DNA of 64,000 nt from Armatimonadota bacterium (GCA_003577165.1 QEUM01000007.1:62001-126000); one strand, 5' to 3'; numbered from the stretch's first letter, positions 52,160 through 60,804 are shown. Translations and numbers: made by a program. The notes: a model not told the origin generated them from the letters alone.

Positions 52160-53578
52160 CTACTTCTCCATCGTCATGCGCACGTAGAGCGTCTGCCGCA
52201 CGAAGGTCGCGCCTCCGCCTTGGCGTCCGCCTGCTGCGGGTCCGCCTCCGACCTGCGGGCCGCCACCCTGAGGTGCGCCGCCGCCCATCGAAGGGCCGCC
52301 GCGCCTCTGGCCGCCTGCAGGAGAGTAAAGGTCAATGCTCGGGCTGCCGACCGATCCGCCGCCGCCGGTTCCCGGGGGGCCACCGCCGATTTGCGGGCCG
52401 GTGCGGCCGCCGGGCGTCTGGCCTGCGGAGGGCTGCTCGACTTTGAAGTCAGCCTGGACACGGAAGTCCTGTCGAACGAGCACGCCCTCATCGAGCGAGA
52501 CCCAGACGTCCTGCTCGTAGGAGGTGCGGCGGTCGTTCTTAAACTCGCGGCCCTGCATTCGCAGAGTCGGCGTTTCGCGCGAGCCTTCGGCGAACGCAAG
52601 TTCGTAATGGATCCTCGCGCACCGCTTGCCCTGCTCCCACTCGAAGTTCACGAGTCGGCCGGACGCGGCGATGCCGACCGCCGCCTTCCCGCTCTCTCGG
52701 GCCTCTGCGAGGCTTCCGACCTGGAACAGGATTTGGGAACGCCAGGTGCTGCCCACTTTGACCTTGTCTTCAGGGAGCAGAGGGAGCGGGAGCATTACGA
52801 AGAGGTCGGTCAGGCTGTCGCGGCCGACGAATCCTTCAATGCCGTACCAGGCCGGGGCGTCCGCGTAGACTTCGCGGCCGGCTTTGGTGAGGAGCCTGTA
52901 GATGGGGGCGAATTCGGCTTCGTGTCGCTTCGTCGGCCTATCCTCGTTATCGACGGTCGCCACAACGTAGTCCTTGCCCGCGTACGGGAGCAATTGGGTT
53001 CGGATCAGGCCGGTGCCGTCCGGCTTTCGGTCATCGCACGCAATGAGCACGCGGATCTTTTCGAAGGCGACGGGCAGTTCAGCCGCGCGCCCGCCGATCC
53101 TGTTTCGAGCCTCGGAGAGGGTGGACACGAGTTGGCCGATCTCGACTGTGTACGAGATCTTGCGGCCAGGAGTGAACTTGTAGTGAACGTAGGTGCCGTC
53201 TTCGGGGATGTTGAAACCCTCGTGGTTGCCGACCTTCACCTGGACGGACGACTCCTCGACCACGGCCGGCTTCCCACCGACGTTGCCGTAGAGGCGGATG
53301 GTCAGGGTGTGCTGCCCGTCAGGGATGGCCCGCCCCTTGGTGTCGAGGCGATACACCAGCCGGTCCTTCACTTGGACCGGTACTGTGGCTTCGATAAACT
53401 TGTCGTCCACCATCACCCCGATGAACGTGCCCTGGGGCACGCTGCCGTCCGGCATGGCGATCTCGACAACCTCTCGAACGGTGGCGCCGTTCTTGGGGCT
53501 GACGATCGTGAACGGGGCTTGCGAATAGGCCGTGGCTGTCAGGCCGACGACCAGAGCGAGCGCGCTGAACGTTTTCAT
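52160..53578 (-). CDS. Secreted protein with Gly/Pro-rich tail, unknown function
   Basis: I chose the second ATG (53578), which leaves room for the GGAGG; the first (53590) abuts it. The 472-residue product has a signal peptide (MKTFSALALVVGLTATAYSQ) and an Ig-like N-terminal segment (FTIVSPKNGATVREVVEIAM). A long beta-rich middle follows (GKISYTVEIGQLV-like strands, VGSTWRSQILFQVG). The ~90-residue repetitive tail is rich in Gly, Pro and Gln (GGGPPGTGGGG, GGGAPQGGGPQVGGG). No family recognised. Confidence 0.6.
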   Translation of the reverse strand: MKTFSALALVVGLTATAYSQAPFTIVSPKNGATVREVVEIAMPDGSVPQGTFIGVMVDDKFIEATVPVQVKDRLVYRLDTKGRAIPDGQHTLTIRLYGNVGGKPAVVEESSVQVKVGNHEGFNIPEDGTYVHYKFTPGRKISYTVEIGQLVSTLSEARNRIGGRAAELPVAFEKIRVLIACDDRKPDGTGLIRTQLLPYAGKDYVVATVDNEDRPTKRHEAEFAPIYRLLTKAGREVYADAPAWYGIEGFVGRDSLTDLFVMLPLPLLPEDKVKVGSTWRSQILFQVGSLAEARESGKAAVGIAASGRLVNFEWEQGKRCARIHYELAFAEGSRETPTLRMQGREFKNDRRTSYEQDVWVSLDEGVLVRQDFRVQADFKVEQPSAGQTPGGRTGPQIGGGPPGTGGGGSVGSPSIDLYSPAGGQRRGGPSMGGGAPQGGGPQVGGGPAAGGRQGGGATFVRQTLYVRMTMEK

Positions 53579-53676
53579 GCTGCGATTCATCCTCCGTCTG
53601 CTCGAGGCGAAATGCTACCCGACCCACCGGGGACGGGTTCTGTCACATATTTCGACGTGCCGAGGGGCGGCGAACG

Positions 53677-54339
53677 TTACAACTGTTTCACCGCGGCGTG
53701 GGCTTCGCCCACCTTCAGGCTGATCGCCAGACCGTCGTGGATCGGGTCGAGGAAGGTCATCAGTTCGGGGTGGTCCACGGCGTCGCGGTTGTACTGGCGG
53801 ATGGCCACGGTGGAAGGCTCCAGGTCCGAGGTGTCGGCCACTCGACCGCTCCAGATCGCGTTGTGCGTGAAGATGAGGCCACCATAGCGCAACTTTTCAG
53901 TTGCGATGCGAAGCGCGAGGGGGTACTGGGTCTTGTTCACGTCGATCAGGATGCAGTCGAAGGGCTCCTGCTCCTGAGCGAGCAGTTCCAGGGCGTCGCC
54001 GTTCAGGAAACGGCAGCGATCCAGGAATCCCGCGCGATCCAGGTACCCGCGAGCGGCCTCGGTGTTGGCCGCGTCGCCGTCCGTGTGGACGACTTCTCCG
54101 GTCGGACCGACGGCGGCGGCGAACCAGACGGTCGAGTACCCGACGCCGCTGCCCATCTCGAACACCCGCCTCGCCTCGATCGCCACCGACAGAGTGGCTA
54201 CGGTTCGGCCGCACTCGGGGCCGAAGATGGGGAAGTCGTTCTCCTTCGCCCACTGCTCCATCTCTCGAAGGATGGGGCTGCGGCTGGCGTGGTGGGCCAC
54301 AAGGTAGCGGTCCAACTCCGGACTTAGATGATTTGCCAT
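53677..54339 (-). CDS. Class I SAM-dependent O-methyltransferase
   Basis: The 220-residue protein matches the catechol-O-methyltransferase-like family (Methyltransf_3). It has FGPECGRTVATLSVAIEARR near 38, VFEMGSGVGYSTVWFAAAVG (AdoMet motif I) near 58, GEVVHTDGDAANTEAARGYL near 80, and FDCILIDVNKTQYP near 127 with the metal-binding Asp. Substrate unknown. It overlaps the OsmC gene end by 16 nt, so the two are cotranscribed. Confidence 0.85.
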   Translation of the reverse strand: MANHLSPELDRYLVAHHASRSPILREMEQWAKENDFPIFGPECGRTVATLSVAIEARRVFEMGSGVGYSTVWFAAAVGPTGEVVHTDGDAANTEAARGYLDRAGFLDRCRFLNGDALELLAQEQEPFDCILIDVNKTQYPLALRIATEKLRYGGLIFTHNAIWSGRVADTSDLEPSTVAIRQYNRDAVDHPELMTFLDPIHDGLAISLKVGEAHAAVKQL

Positions 54340-54743
54340 TCGTTTGCGATTGTGGGCCCGAAGCGCAGCGTGGCGGTTGCGGAGCAGTACTTCTGGTCGC
54401 TCAATTCGATGGCGCGGGCGAGCGCCGCCTCTTCGATGTTTTCGCCCTCGACGACGTGGCGGATGCGGATCGCCTTGATCGGTCGCGGCCAGTCGCCCGG
54501 AGGATCGCGGTCCCAGTCCACTTCGACCCGATATGCGGTCACCTTCTGGCGCTTCTTCTCAAGGATGCTGAGGACGTCGAGCGCGGTGCAGGCGGCGATG
54601 GCGCACACCATGGTTTCGAGGGGCATGGGGCCGGCGCCCGTCCCGCCGAAGTCAGGGTCAGTGTCGAAAACGATCTTGAATCCGGAGGGCGGTGTGGCTT
54701 CGAAGGCCTTGCCGTTGCCCGTCCACTCCAATGTGGCTTGCAT
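54324..54743 (-). CDS. OsmC/Ohr-family peroxidase-like protein
   Basis: The 139-residue protein has MQATLEWTGNGKAFEATPPS at the N terminus, GAGPMPLETMVCAIAACTAL near 56 with the resolving or peroxidatic Cys pair region, and a long helix at DVLSILEKKRQ. The last part has ELSDQKYCSATATLR with the second conserved Cys. OsmC proteins reduce organic hydroperoxides. A TAGAAT box overlaps the stop of the upstream short ORF and ends 7 nt before this ATG. Confidence 0.85.
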   Translation of the reverse strand: MQATLEWTGNGKAFEATPPSGFKIVFDTDPDFGGTGAGPMPLETMVCAIAACTALDVLSILEKKRQKVTAYRVEVDWDRDPPGDWPRPIKAIRIRHVVEGENIEEAALARAIELSDQKYCSATATLRFGPTIANEWQII

Positions 54744-54750
54744 GGGCGCG

Positions 54751-54756
54751 ATTCTA
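54751..54756 (-). promoter_or_regulatory. -10 box TAGAAT for a leaderless start (OsmC)
   Basis: TAGAAT ends 7 nt before ATG 54743; no ribosome binding site is present. Confidence 0.5.
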
Positions 54757-54936
54757 CTTACGGCCAGGATCGGAAGAGATGATCGCCGTCATGCCGCCTA
54801 AGACCGCTCCCACCAGAACCGGCAACGCCGGTATGCGGCAGGAGGCTCACGTGGAGCCTGCCGCCTTCATGAGCAGGTGGTAGCCGAAGCCGGCGGTTGC
54901 GCCTAATACGGCGCCGATGAGAAAGCGAACGATCAT
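54754..54936 (-). CDS. Small membrane protein ORF with one in-frame TGA (possible selenoprotein or pseudogene)
   Basis: From ATG 54936, 29 codons read MIVRFLIGAVLGATAGFGYH then LLMKAAGST. A TGA follows at 54849-54847, then the frame continues ASCRIPALPVLVGAVLGGMT to a TAG at 54756-54754. Both halves are hydrophobic and together look like a two-helix DUF6132-type protein, whose central loop has Cys residues. Reading TGA as selenocysteine gives a U-x-x-C motif in that loop. After the TGA a hairpin ACCGGC-GTT-GCCGGT begins 14 nt downstream. AAGGAG touches the ATG, which is poor spacing. A plain nonsense mutation is equally possible. Confidence 0.35.
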
Positions 54937-55003
54937 CTCCTTCTCTAACGCACGAATCGCGCCGCCCGCCGCACGGTTTGCCACGAGCACGCGCCCCGTG
55001 GTG

Positions 55004-55009
55004 TAACCT
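55004..55009 (+). promoter_or_regulatory. -10-like TAACCT for a leaderless start (tricorn homologue)
   Basis: TAACCT ends 7 nt before ATG 55017; no Shine-Dalgarno sequence. Confidence 0.4.
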
Positions 55010-55016
55010 GCCGACG

Positions 55017-58000
55017 ATGATCCGCTCGTTTCTATGCGTCTGCGGCGCGCTCGCGATGATCGCCTCCACGCAGGCGGTCGTGTCTTTTGAAGGCCCGGTG
55101 AAGCGCACTCGCTATCCCTCTCTTTCTCCCGACGGGAAGACCCTTGCGTTCTCTTATCAGGGCGACATCTTTCGCGTGTCGAGTGAGGGAGGTCGCGCGG
55201 AGCGGCTGACCGTGCATCCGGCAGCGGAGACGATGCCGAGGTTCAGTCCGGATGGAAAGCATATTGCGTTCACCAGCACGCGTCACGGCAACATGGACGT
55301 GTTCGTGATGGCTGCGGACGGAAGCGGACTGCGCCGTCTTACTTTTCTCAGCGCCAACGATTACGCGATGGGGTGGACGCCGGACTCCAAGTGGGTGCTG
55401 TTTTACACGCAGGGGTGGGGGAGCCTCGAAATCATGAAGGTGCCCGCATCCGGCGGCGAGCCGATTCGCCTGTCGCAGGACAGCATGGAATTCGAGTTCT
55501 TCCCATCTGTTTCGCCGGACGGCAAGAAGATGCTTTACAACTACGGCGGTGGACCGGGGCAATGGCGGCGAGTCGGGCAGAAGGGAAGCGGCACGGCGGA
55601 CATCTGGATCTCGGACTTCACGTCTCCTTTGTCCAACATGAGGAACTTGACGAAAGATGACATGCCGCAACTCTGGCCGATGTGGTCACCGGACGGGAGA
55701 TCCATTTGGTACGTCGCGGATGACGGCAGTCAAAACCTCTGGCGGATGCAGTCGGACGGAACCGGCGCGCGCCGAATCACGAATCACACGACGGGAAAGG
55801 TCAGTTACGCTTGCATCTCAGCAAACGGGGCGATGATCGCCTATGAGCACGAACATTCGATTTTCACATTCGACACGAGAAGCAGCCGCGAGAAGCGAGT
55901 GGACATCTACGTGCCGGGGGATCAGAGATACAACGACATCACGCGATTGGCGCTGACCGCCGGGGCTTCGTCTTACAGCGTTTCACCGAACGGGAAGCGG
56001 CTCCTCCTCTCCGCGCGCGGAGAGATTCTGATGACTCCGGAGGGGGGCGGCGCGACGAAGGTAATGACCACCTTTCCCGGGCGGGACGAGGAGCCGGTTT
56101 GGAAGTCCGACACGGAGTTCTTTTACGTCACGCTTCAGAACGGCAACAAGGACGTGTACCTCATGAATCTGGAAGGGAAGGCGAGGCCGTTCCTCGATTC
56201 GCCTTCCGACGAGATGGGCATTCTGCTAAGTCCCGATCGAAAGACTCTCGCCTTCCATCGCGGCCTCAACGAAGTGTGCGTCGTGCCTGCAGACGGAGGC
56301 GCGCCGAAGGTCGTCCATAAGGGCGAGTACTACAGCGCGCTGTTCGGTCTGCCCGAGTACTCGTGGGCGTTCGACAGCAAGCACTTGGCGGTCACCGCGC
56401 CCACGTCAAGGGGGGGGACGAACATCTATCTCGTGGACGTCGAAACCGGCAAGTCGCAGTTGGTTGCGATGGCTGCGCGAGGAACGGGAGTTCCGATCGT
56501 GACCAACAACGGAAAGGTCGTCGCCCTTCCTTCGCAAGAGACCGAAACGGTGGGGCTATGGGCGGTCGATCTCGTGCCGCAGCCGCTCAGCTTCCTCGAA
56601 GACGCGCTCGACAAACTGGACGCGAAAGAGGAACCGAAGGGCGAGCCGAAAATCGAAGTCCAAGAGCGGGGGTTGTTCGAGCGTTACCGAAGCCTCGGCG
56701 CGCCGGGCGATGTCGGCGAAGTCGTTTCGGACAAGTCGGGGACGACTCTGTACGCGACGATGGATGGAGACATTTACTCCGTTCCCTCGTCGGGCGGAGC
56801 CCCCACCCAAATCACCTCGCTTCCCGGCACAGAGTCAAACCTCTGGATGAGCCCCGACGGCTCAAAACTGTATTTCCTCAATGCCGGCCGCGTCAATTCT
56901 GTCGCGCTCGCGACCCGGACGGTGTCCACGCGATCCTTCTCCGCGAGCCTCGAGATCAACCAACACTCCGAAGCCAAGGCGCTCTTCGATGAGATTTGGT
57001 GGGTGATGGACAGACTCTTCTACGACAGAGAGCATCACGGAAAGAACTGGCAAGCAATCAAGAGCGCGTATGAAGCCGTGCTGCCGCACGCGTTCGATCG
57101 CGCTGAGTTCTACGACCTCATGCAGGAGATGGTCCACGAACTCAACGCATCGCACCTCGGCGTATCCGGCCCCACTCAGCAGCCAACGACCGGCGACGAT
57201 TCCACGGGATCGCTCGCGGTGGAGCCCGATTGGGCCAGGCTTGAGGCGACCGGCGAGTACGTCGTCACGCGAGTCATGGAGGGGGGGCCGGCCGACCACC
57301 CTCAATCGAAATTGGAACCCGGCGATCGCATCGTCGCGGTCAACGGCGTCGAACTGAGCGCAGCGAATCCGATGGACAGATTGCTGCTCGGAACTGTCGG
57401 GAAGAAGGTGCGCCTGTCGGTCATCGGACGATCCCGCGAGACGCGAGAGGTGTTCATCAAGCCGATCCCGGTGAGCGGGCTAACGGGCCTGTCGTACGAC
57501 GACTTCGTGAGACGGTCGCGTGCGCTCGTGGACAGATACAGCGGTGGCCAGATCGCGTATCTGCACATCCAAGGGATGAGCATGCCGAGCCATGAACTGT
57601 TCATGCGACAGGTGCGCACTCTCACGCAGAACAAGAAGGGCCTCATCATAGACGTGCGATACAACGGAGGCGGGAACACAGCGCATCTCGCCCTCGGAAT
57701 GCTCGTGAAAAGGCTGTGGCTGATTCGCGCGAATCGCGATTCCGACATCCGCATCAGCGAAAACCTCTATCGAGGCGAGTCGGTTGAACTGCCGTCCGCG
57801 CTCATGATCAACGCATCCAGTTTCAGCAACGCGGAGATCTTGGCCGAGGGGTTCAGGAGGCTCGGCGTGGGTCCGGTCGTCGGCGTGGCGACGCCGGGGG
57901 CGGTCATCGGCACGGCGTCCTGGACTCTGTTCGACGGCGGGTCTCTGCGGACGCCCTTCGCCGGTGCGTACACGGTGGATGGGGAGAACCTCGAGGGGAA

Positions 58001-58121
58001 TGGAAGGAAGCCGGACATCCCCGTTCCTTACGACCCGAATGCGGCCGCTGCCGGCGAAGATCCGATGCTCAAGGCCGCCGTCGAGGCCCTGCTCAAGAGG
58101 GCCGGAGCGGGGGCGATTTGA
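55017..58121 (+). CDS. Tricorn protease homologue (PD40 propellers, PDZ, S41 peptidase), exported
   Basis: ATG 55017 gives 1034 residues with a signal peptide (SFLCVCGALAMIASTQAV); an earlier start in the same frame lies before the promoter box. Residues ~25-640 hold WD40/PD40 blades (YPSLSPDGKTLAFSYQGDIF, SPDGKHIAFTSTRHGN, WSPDGRSIWYV) forming two propellers. A C1 helical domain and a PDZ domain (PGDRIVAVNGVELS near 775) follow. The S41 protease has GLIIDVRYNGGGNTAHLALG near 875 and INASSFSNAE near 928, which holds the nucleophile Ser. Tricorn trims oligopeptides; signal-bearing bacterial forms act outside the cytoplasm. Confidence 0.92.
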   Translation: MIRSFLCVCGALAMIASTQAVVSFEGPVKRTRYPSLSPDGKTLAFSYQGDIFRVSSEGGRAERLTVHPAAETMPRFSPDGKHIAFTSTRHGNMDVFVMAADGSGLRRLTFLSANDYAMGWTPDSKWVLFYTQGWGSLEIMKVPASGGEPIRLSQDSMEFEFFPSVSPDGKKMLYNYGGGPGQWRRVGQKGSGTADIWISDFTSPLSNMRNLTKDDMPQLWPMWSPDGRSIWYVADDGSQNLWRMQSDGTGARRITNHTTGKVSYACISANGAMIAYEHEHSIFTFDTRSSREKRVDIYVPGDQRYNDITRLALTAGASSYSVSPNGKRLLLSARGEILMTPEGGGATKVMTTFPGRDEEPVWKSDTEFFYVTLQNGNKDVYLMNLEGKARPFLDSPSDEMGILLSPDRKTLAFHRGLNEVCVVPADGGAPKVVHKGEYYSALFGLPEYSWAFDSKHLAVTAPTSRGGTNIYLVDVETGKSQLVAMAARGTGVPIVTNNGKVVALPSQETETVGLWAVDLVPQPLSFLEDALDKLDAKEEPKGEPKIEVQERGLFERYRSLGAPGDVGEVVSDKSGTTLYATMDGDIYSVPSSGGAPTQITSLPGTESNLWMSPDGSKLYFLNAGRVNSVALATRTVSTRSFSASLEINQHSEAKALFDEIWWVMDRLFYDREHHGKNWQAIKSAYEAVLPHAFDRAEFYDLMQEMVHELNASHLGVSGPTQQPTTGDDSTGSLAVEPDWARLEATGEYVVTRVMEGGPADHPQSKLEPGDRIVAVNGVELSAANPMDRLLLGTVGKKVRLSVIGRSRETREVFIKPIPVSGLTGLSYDDFVRRSRALVDRYSGGQIAYLHIQGMSMPSHELFMRQVRTLTQNKKGLIIDVRYNGGGNTAHLALGMLVKRLWLIRANRDSDIRISENLYRGESVELPSALMINASSFSNAEILAEGFRRLGVGPVVGVATPGAVIGTASWTLFDGGSLRTPFAGAYTVDGENLEGNGRKPDIPVPYDPNAAAAGEDPMLKAAVEALLKRAGAGAI

Positions 58122-58193
58122 GGGGCTTCCACAGGCTGAACCCCCACACTTACGGGGAATTGCCAGGTTTTGATGGAAAAGGCCTGAACGGGG

Positions 58194-58344
58194 TTGTCAG
58201 ATTCGACGTTCTTTGGTATAGTCCATTCACACCGATAGGCTCGGACAAGCTTTAGCTGGCCGGGCCGTTCGGGTGGAGTTCTGCCTCGCAGAGGGCTAAT
58301 CACCCTGTGAGGGGCTAAATACATTCCGAGAGGAGGAAATTCGA
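58194..58344 (+). promoter_or_regulatory. Sigma-70 promoter and ~115-nt leader of a PEP-CTERM gene
   Basis: TTGTCA (58194-58199), a 17-nt spacer and TATAGT (58217-58222) form a near-ideal promoter. The leader has CTGGCCGGGC as in the other PEP-CTERM leader, two copies of GAGGG(G)CTAA around 58292 and 58309, and GAGAGGAGG before the ATG. I recognise no known riboswitch. Confidence 0.75.
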
Positions 58345-59028
58345 ATGAAGAAGCTTCTTATTCCGGCCTTCCTTGTCGGCGCCGTGGCATCCGCTAACGC
58401 CGTCGTCCTTTGGAACCAGCCGGCGGCTGACGTCAACCAGAACGGTTACGTCAACCAAGAGTTCGCCGACTTCCCAACGTTCAGCACGTACGAGGTCAAT
58501 GACGTGAACACAGGCCCGGGCTGGATCATGGAGAAGATCACGATCCGACTCCAGACGTCCAGCGCGTCCTGGGGCGCGGTCAACTCGGCTCGCCTGAACA
58601 TCTTCAACAAGACCGGCGCTCTTCCGGGCGCGGGCGATGACCCCACCACCGGGACCGCCGTGGCCGTCACCATGACGAACATGGGCACCAACTCTGGTGG
58701 CTTCACGCTCTATGACATGGTCTGGACCGGCAGCATCAACGTCGGCGCCGGCGACAAGTGGATCGGCCTCACGCCGGTCGCTGCGTTCGGCACCGCTGGT
58801 CAGGCGTTCGGCATCCAGGTCGCTAAGGTTGGCGATGCTTCCGCTTACCGCAATCCGGGCGGCGGATTCGGCCTCGGCACGGCTTGGGGCAACTCCGGCA
58901 TGTTCGGCGAAACGGACCCCCGAGATAACAACATCATCATCGAGGGCCAAGTGGTTCCCGAGCCTGCTACCCTGCTCGCTTTGGGCGCCGGCCTCGCCGC
59001 GCTCGCTGCTCGCCGCCGCAAGGCCTAA
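58345..59028 (+). CDS. PEP-CTERM exported protein
   Basis: The 227-residue product has a signal peptide (MKKLLIPAFLVGAVASANA). Its beta-rich body is rich in Asn, Gly and Thr. The C-terminal sorting tag is VPEPAT, a hydrophobic helix (LLALGAGLAALAA), then RRRKA. The ideal promoter, strong ribosome binding site and UUCG terminator suggest high expression, as for a surface-layer or matrix protein. Function unknown. Confidence 0.85.
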   Translation: MKKLLIPAFLVGAVASANAVVLWNQPAADVNQNGYVNQEFADFPTFSTYEVNDVNTGPGWIMEKITIRLQTSSASWGAVNSARLNIFNKTGALPGAGDDPTTGTAVAVTMTNMGTNSGGFTLYDMVWTGSINVGAGDKWIGLTPVAAFGTAGQAFGIQVAKVGDASAYRNPGGGFGLGTAWGNSGMFGETDPRDNNIIIEGQVVPEPATLLALGAGLAALAARRRKA

Positions 59029-59054
59029 GACCAGCAAGCAACGCGTTGCGTAAT

Positions 59055-59089
59055 GAAATCCCGGCTTCGGCCGGGATTTCGTTCTTTTG
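59055..59089 (+). terminator. UUCG-loop terminator after the PEP-CTERM gene
   Basis: GAAATCCCGGC (59055-59065), loop TTCG, GCCGGGATTTC (59070-59080), then GTTCTTTT. Confidence 0.92.
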
Positions 59090-59144
59090 GTCGGCCGCCA
59101 GGACCGCTTTGGGAGCCCCGACGCCAGCCTTGCGCAATTCGACG

Positions 59145-59354
59145 ATTGCGCTCGTCGAATGTGCAATCGGCCAGATCACCGTTGATTTGGCCGATATCAG
59201 CGGTGATTTGGGCCGGATCAACGCCGCTCTCCCCCTCGTCACCGCCGCTTTTCCACAGGTCAGCGAGGCTCCTGGGCAGATCGTCTCTCCTTTGCCGCGC
59301 GTCGCCTCCCCTCTGGGGTAGATCGGCGTCTCTTTGCGGCGGGTCTGTGCCTAT
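59145..59354. repeat. Degenerate tandem repeat, 10 units of 21 nt
   Basis: Units start at 59145 and recur every 21 nt, e.g. ATCGGCCAGATCACCGTTGA, TTGGCCGATATCAGCGGTGA, TTGGGCCGGATCAACGCCGC. The invariant core is a TC at the 11th-12th base of nearly every unit, and six of the ten end in CT or AT. One frame reads as a 7-residue repeat but is closed by a TAG in unit 9 and has no credible start. The array fills the gap between a terminator and the radA promoter. Confidence 0.65.
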
Positions 59355-59385
59355 CCGGCTGGCTCCGCGCGCGGCCGGGGGCGGC

Positions 59386-59391
59386 TACAAT
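59386..59391 (+). promoter_or_regulatory. -10 box TACAAT for a leaderless start (radA)
   Basis: TACAAT ends 7 nt before ATG 59399 and no ribosome binding site is present. Confidence 0.55.
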
Positions 59392-59398
59392 CGGAAGC

Positions 59399-60754
59399 AT
59401 GCCCAAGGCGAAGTCCGCGTACCTCTGCCAGTCCTGCGGGCACTCTTCTCCCAAGTGGCTCGGCCAGTGCCCCGACTGCGGGGAGTGGAACACGCTGGTC
59501 GAGGAGGTGGTTCGCGCGTCGGTGGGCGGGAAGGCTGTGGAGAGGATCGCGATCCAGGCGCCGGACATCCTGAGCGTCCAGTCGCTCGACGCGCGGCGCG
59601 AGCCGACCGGCATCCCCGCGCTCGACGCGGTTCTGGGGGGCGGGCTCGTTCCGGGCTCCATCGTGCTCGTTGGCGGGGAGCCTGGCATCGGCAAGAGCAC
59701 GCTCCTGACGCAGGTCGCCGCCGCCATGGCCCATGAGGGCGAGGTCGTCCTCTACATTTCCGGCGAGGAGTCGCCTTCTCAGGTGCGCATGCGGGCGGAG
59801 CGAATCGGCGCGCTAAGCGAGAACTTCCGACTGGCCACCTCGACCGACCTCGAGGAGACGCTCGCCATCCTCCGGGGCACGGAGCCGCGGGTCGCCATAG
59901 TGGACAGCATTCAAACGATGTCGTCCTCAGAACTCGAGGGCGGCGCCGGCGGGGTCTCGCAGGTGCGCCACTGCGCGTCGGTCCTGCACGCGTTCGCGAA
60001 GGAGGCGGGAATCGCGATGTTCGTCGTGGGGCACGTCACGAAGGACGGGTCGCTCGCCGGGCCGAAGGTGCTCGAACACCTCGTGGACTGCGTGCTGGTT
60101 TTCGAGGGCGAAGGGTTCGGTCGTCTACGGACGATCCGCGCCGCGAAGAACCGATTCGGCTCCGTGGATGAACTCGCCGTTTTTGAGATGACGGAGTCGG
60201 GGCTTTCCGAAGTGGAGAATCCGTCGCAACTCCTGCTCGCGGAGAGGCAGGCCGGCGCGCCCGGCTCGTGCGTATTCGCGGCGATGGAGGGCCGGCGCGC
60301 GGTTCTGCTCGAAGTGCAGGCGTTGGTGAGCCCGAATTACACGCAGTCGCCGCGGCGAACCGTGACCGGTCTCGATTTCAACCGCGTGCTCCTGACGCTC
60401 GGAGTGCTGGAAAAGCGCGGCGGGGTGCGACTGGCGGGCCAGGATGTGTTCGTGAGCGTCGTCGGGGGGCTGACGGTGCGCGAGCCGGCCGCCGACCTCG
60501 CGGTTCTGCTCGCGGTCGCGAGCGCGGCCAAAGGGGCGGCTCTGCCGGAGGACCTGGTGGTCTTCGGCGAGGTCGGGCTTACTGGCGAGATCCGGAGCGT
60601 GGGTTCCGTCGGAGCGAGGCTCAAAGAGGCGGCGAGGATGGGCTTTCGGCGCGCTGCGACGAGCCGAACCGGCAAGCAGGACTACTCGCAGCCGGGAGTC
60701 ACAGTCGGCGGACTCAGGAACATCGCGGACGCCCTCAGCCTCGTTTCCGAATAA
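59399..60754 (+). CDS. radA: DNA repair protein RadA
   Basis: The 451-residue protein has an N-terminal zinc finger (CQSCGHSSPKWLGQCPDCG), a RecA-like core with GGEPGIGKSTLL (Walker A) near 96, the RadA-specific KNRFG near 255 (AAKNRFGSVDE), and a Lon-like C-terminal domain (EPAADLAVLLAVASAAKG, GEVGLTGEIRSVGSVGARLK). RadA drives branch migration during recombinational repair. Length is typical. Monocistronic. Confidence 0.96.
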   Translation: MPKAKSAYLCQSCGHSSPKWLGQCPDCGEWNTLVEEVVRASVGGKAVERIAIQAPDILSVQSLDARREPTGIPALDAVLGGGLVPGSIVLVGGEPGIGKSTLLTQVAAAMAHEGEVVLYISGEESPSQVRMRAERIGALSENFRLATSTDLEETLAILRGTEPRVAIVDSIQTMSSSELEGGAGGVSQVRHCASVLHAFAKEAGIAMFVVGHVTKDGSLAGPKVLEHLVDCVLVFEGEGFGRLRTIRAAKNRFGSVDELAVFEMTESGLSEVENPSQLLLAERQAGAPGSCVFAAMEGRRAVLLEVQALVSPNYTQSPRRTVTGLDFNRVLLTLGVLEKRGGVRLAGQDVFVSVVGGLTVREPAADLAVLLAVASAAKGAALPEDLVVFGEVGLTGEIRSVGSVGARLKEAARMGFRRAATSRTGKQDYSQPGVTVGGLRNIADALSLVSE

Positions 60755-60804
60755 CCGGGAACCCAAACGCCCCCAGAACATTCTTAGGGTATGGGCGACA
60801 GGAA

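Noticed and set aside
59046-59321. 91-residue open frame reading as a 7-residue repeat protein
   Set aside because: It starts inside the UUCG terminator of the previous gene, has no ribosome binding site, and its regularity follows from the 21-nt DNA repeat.
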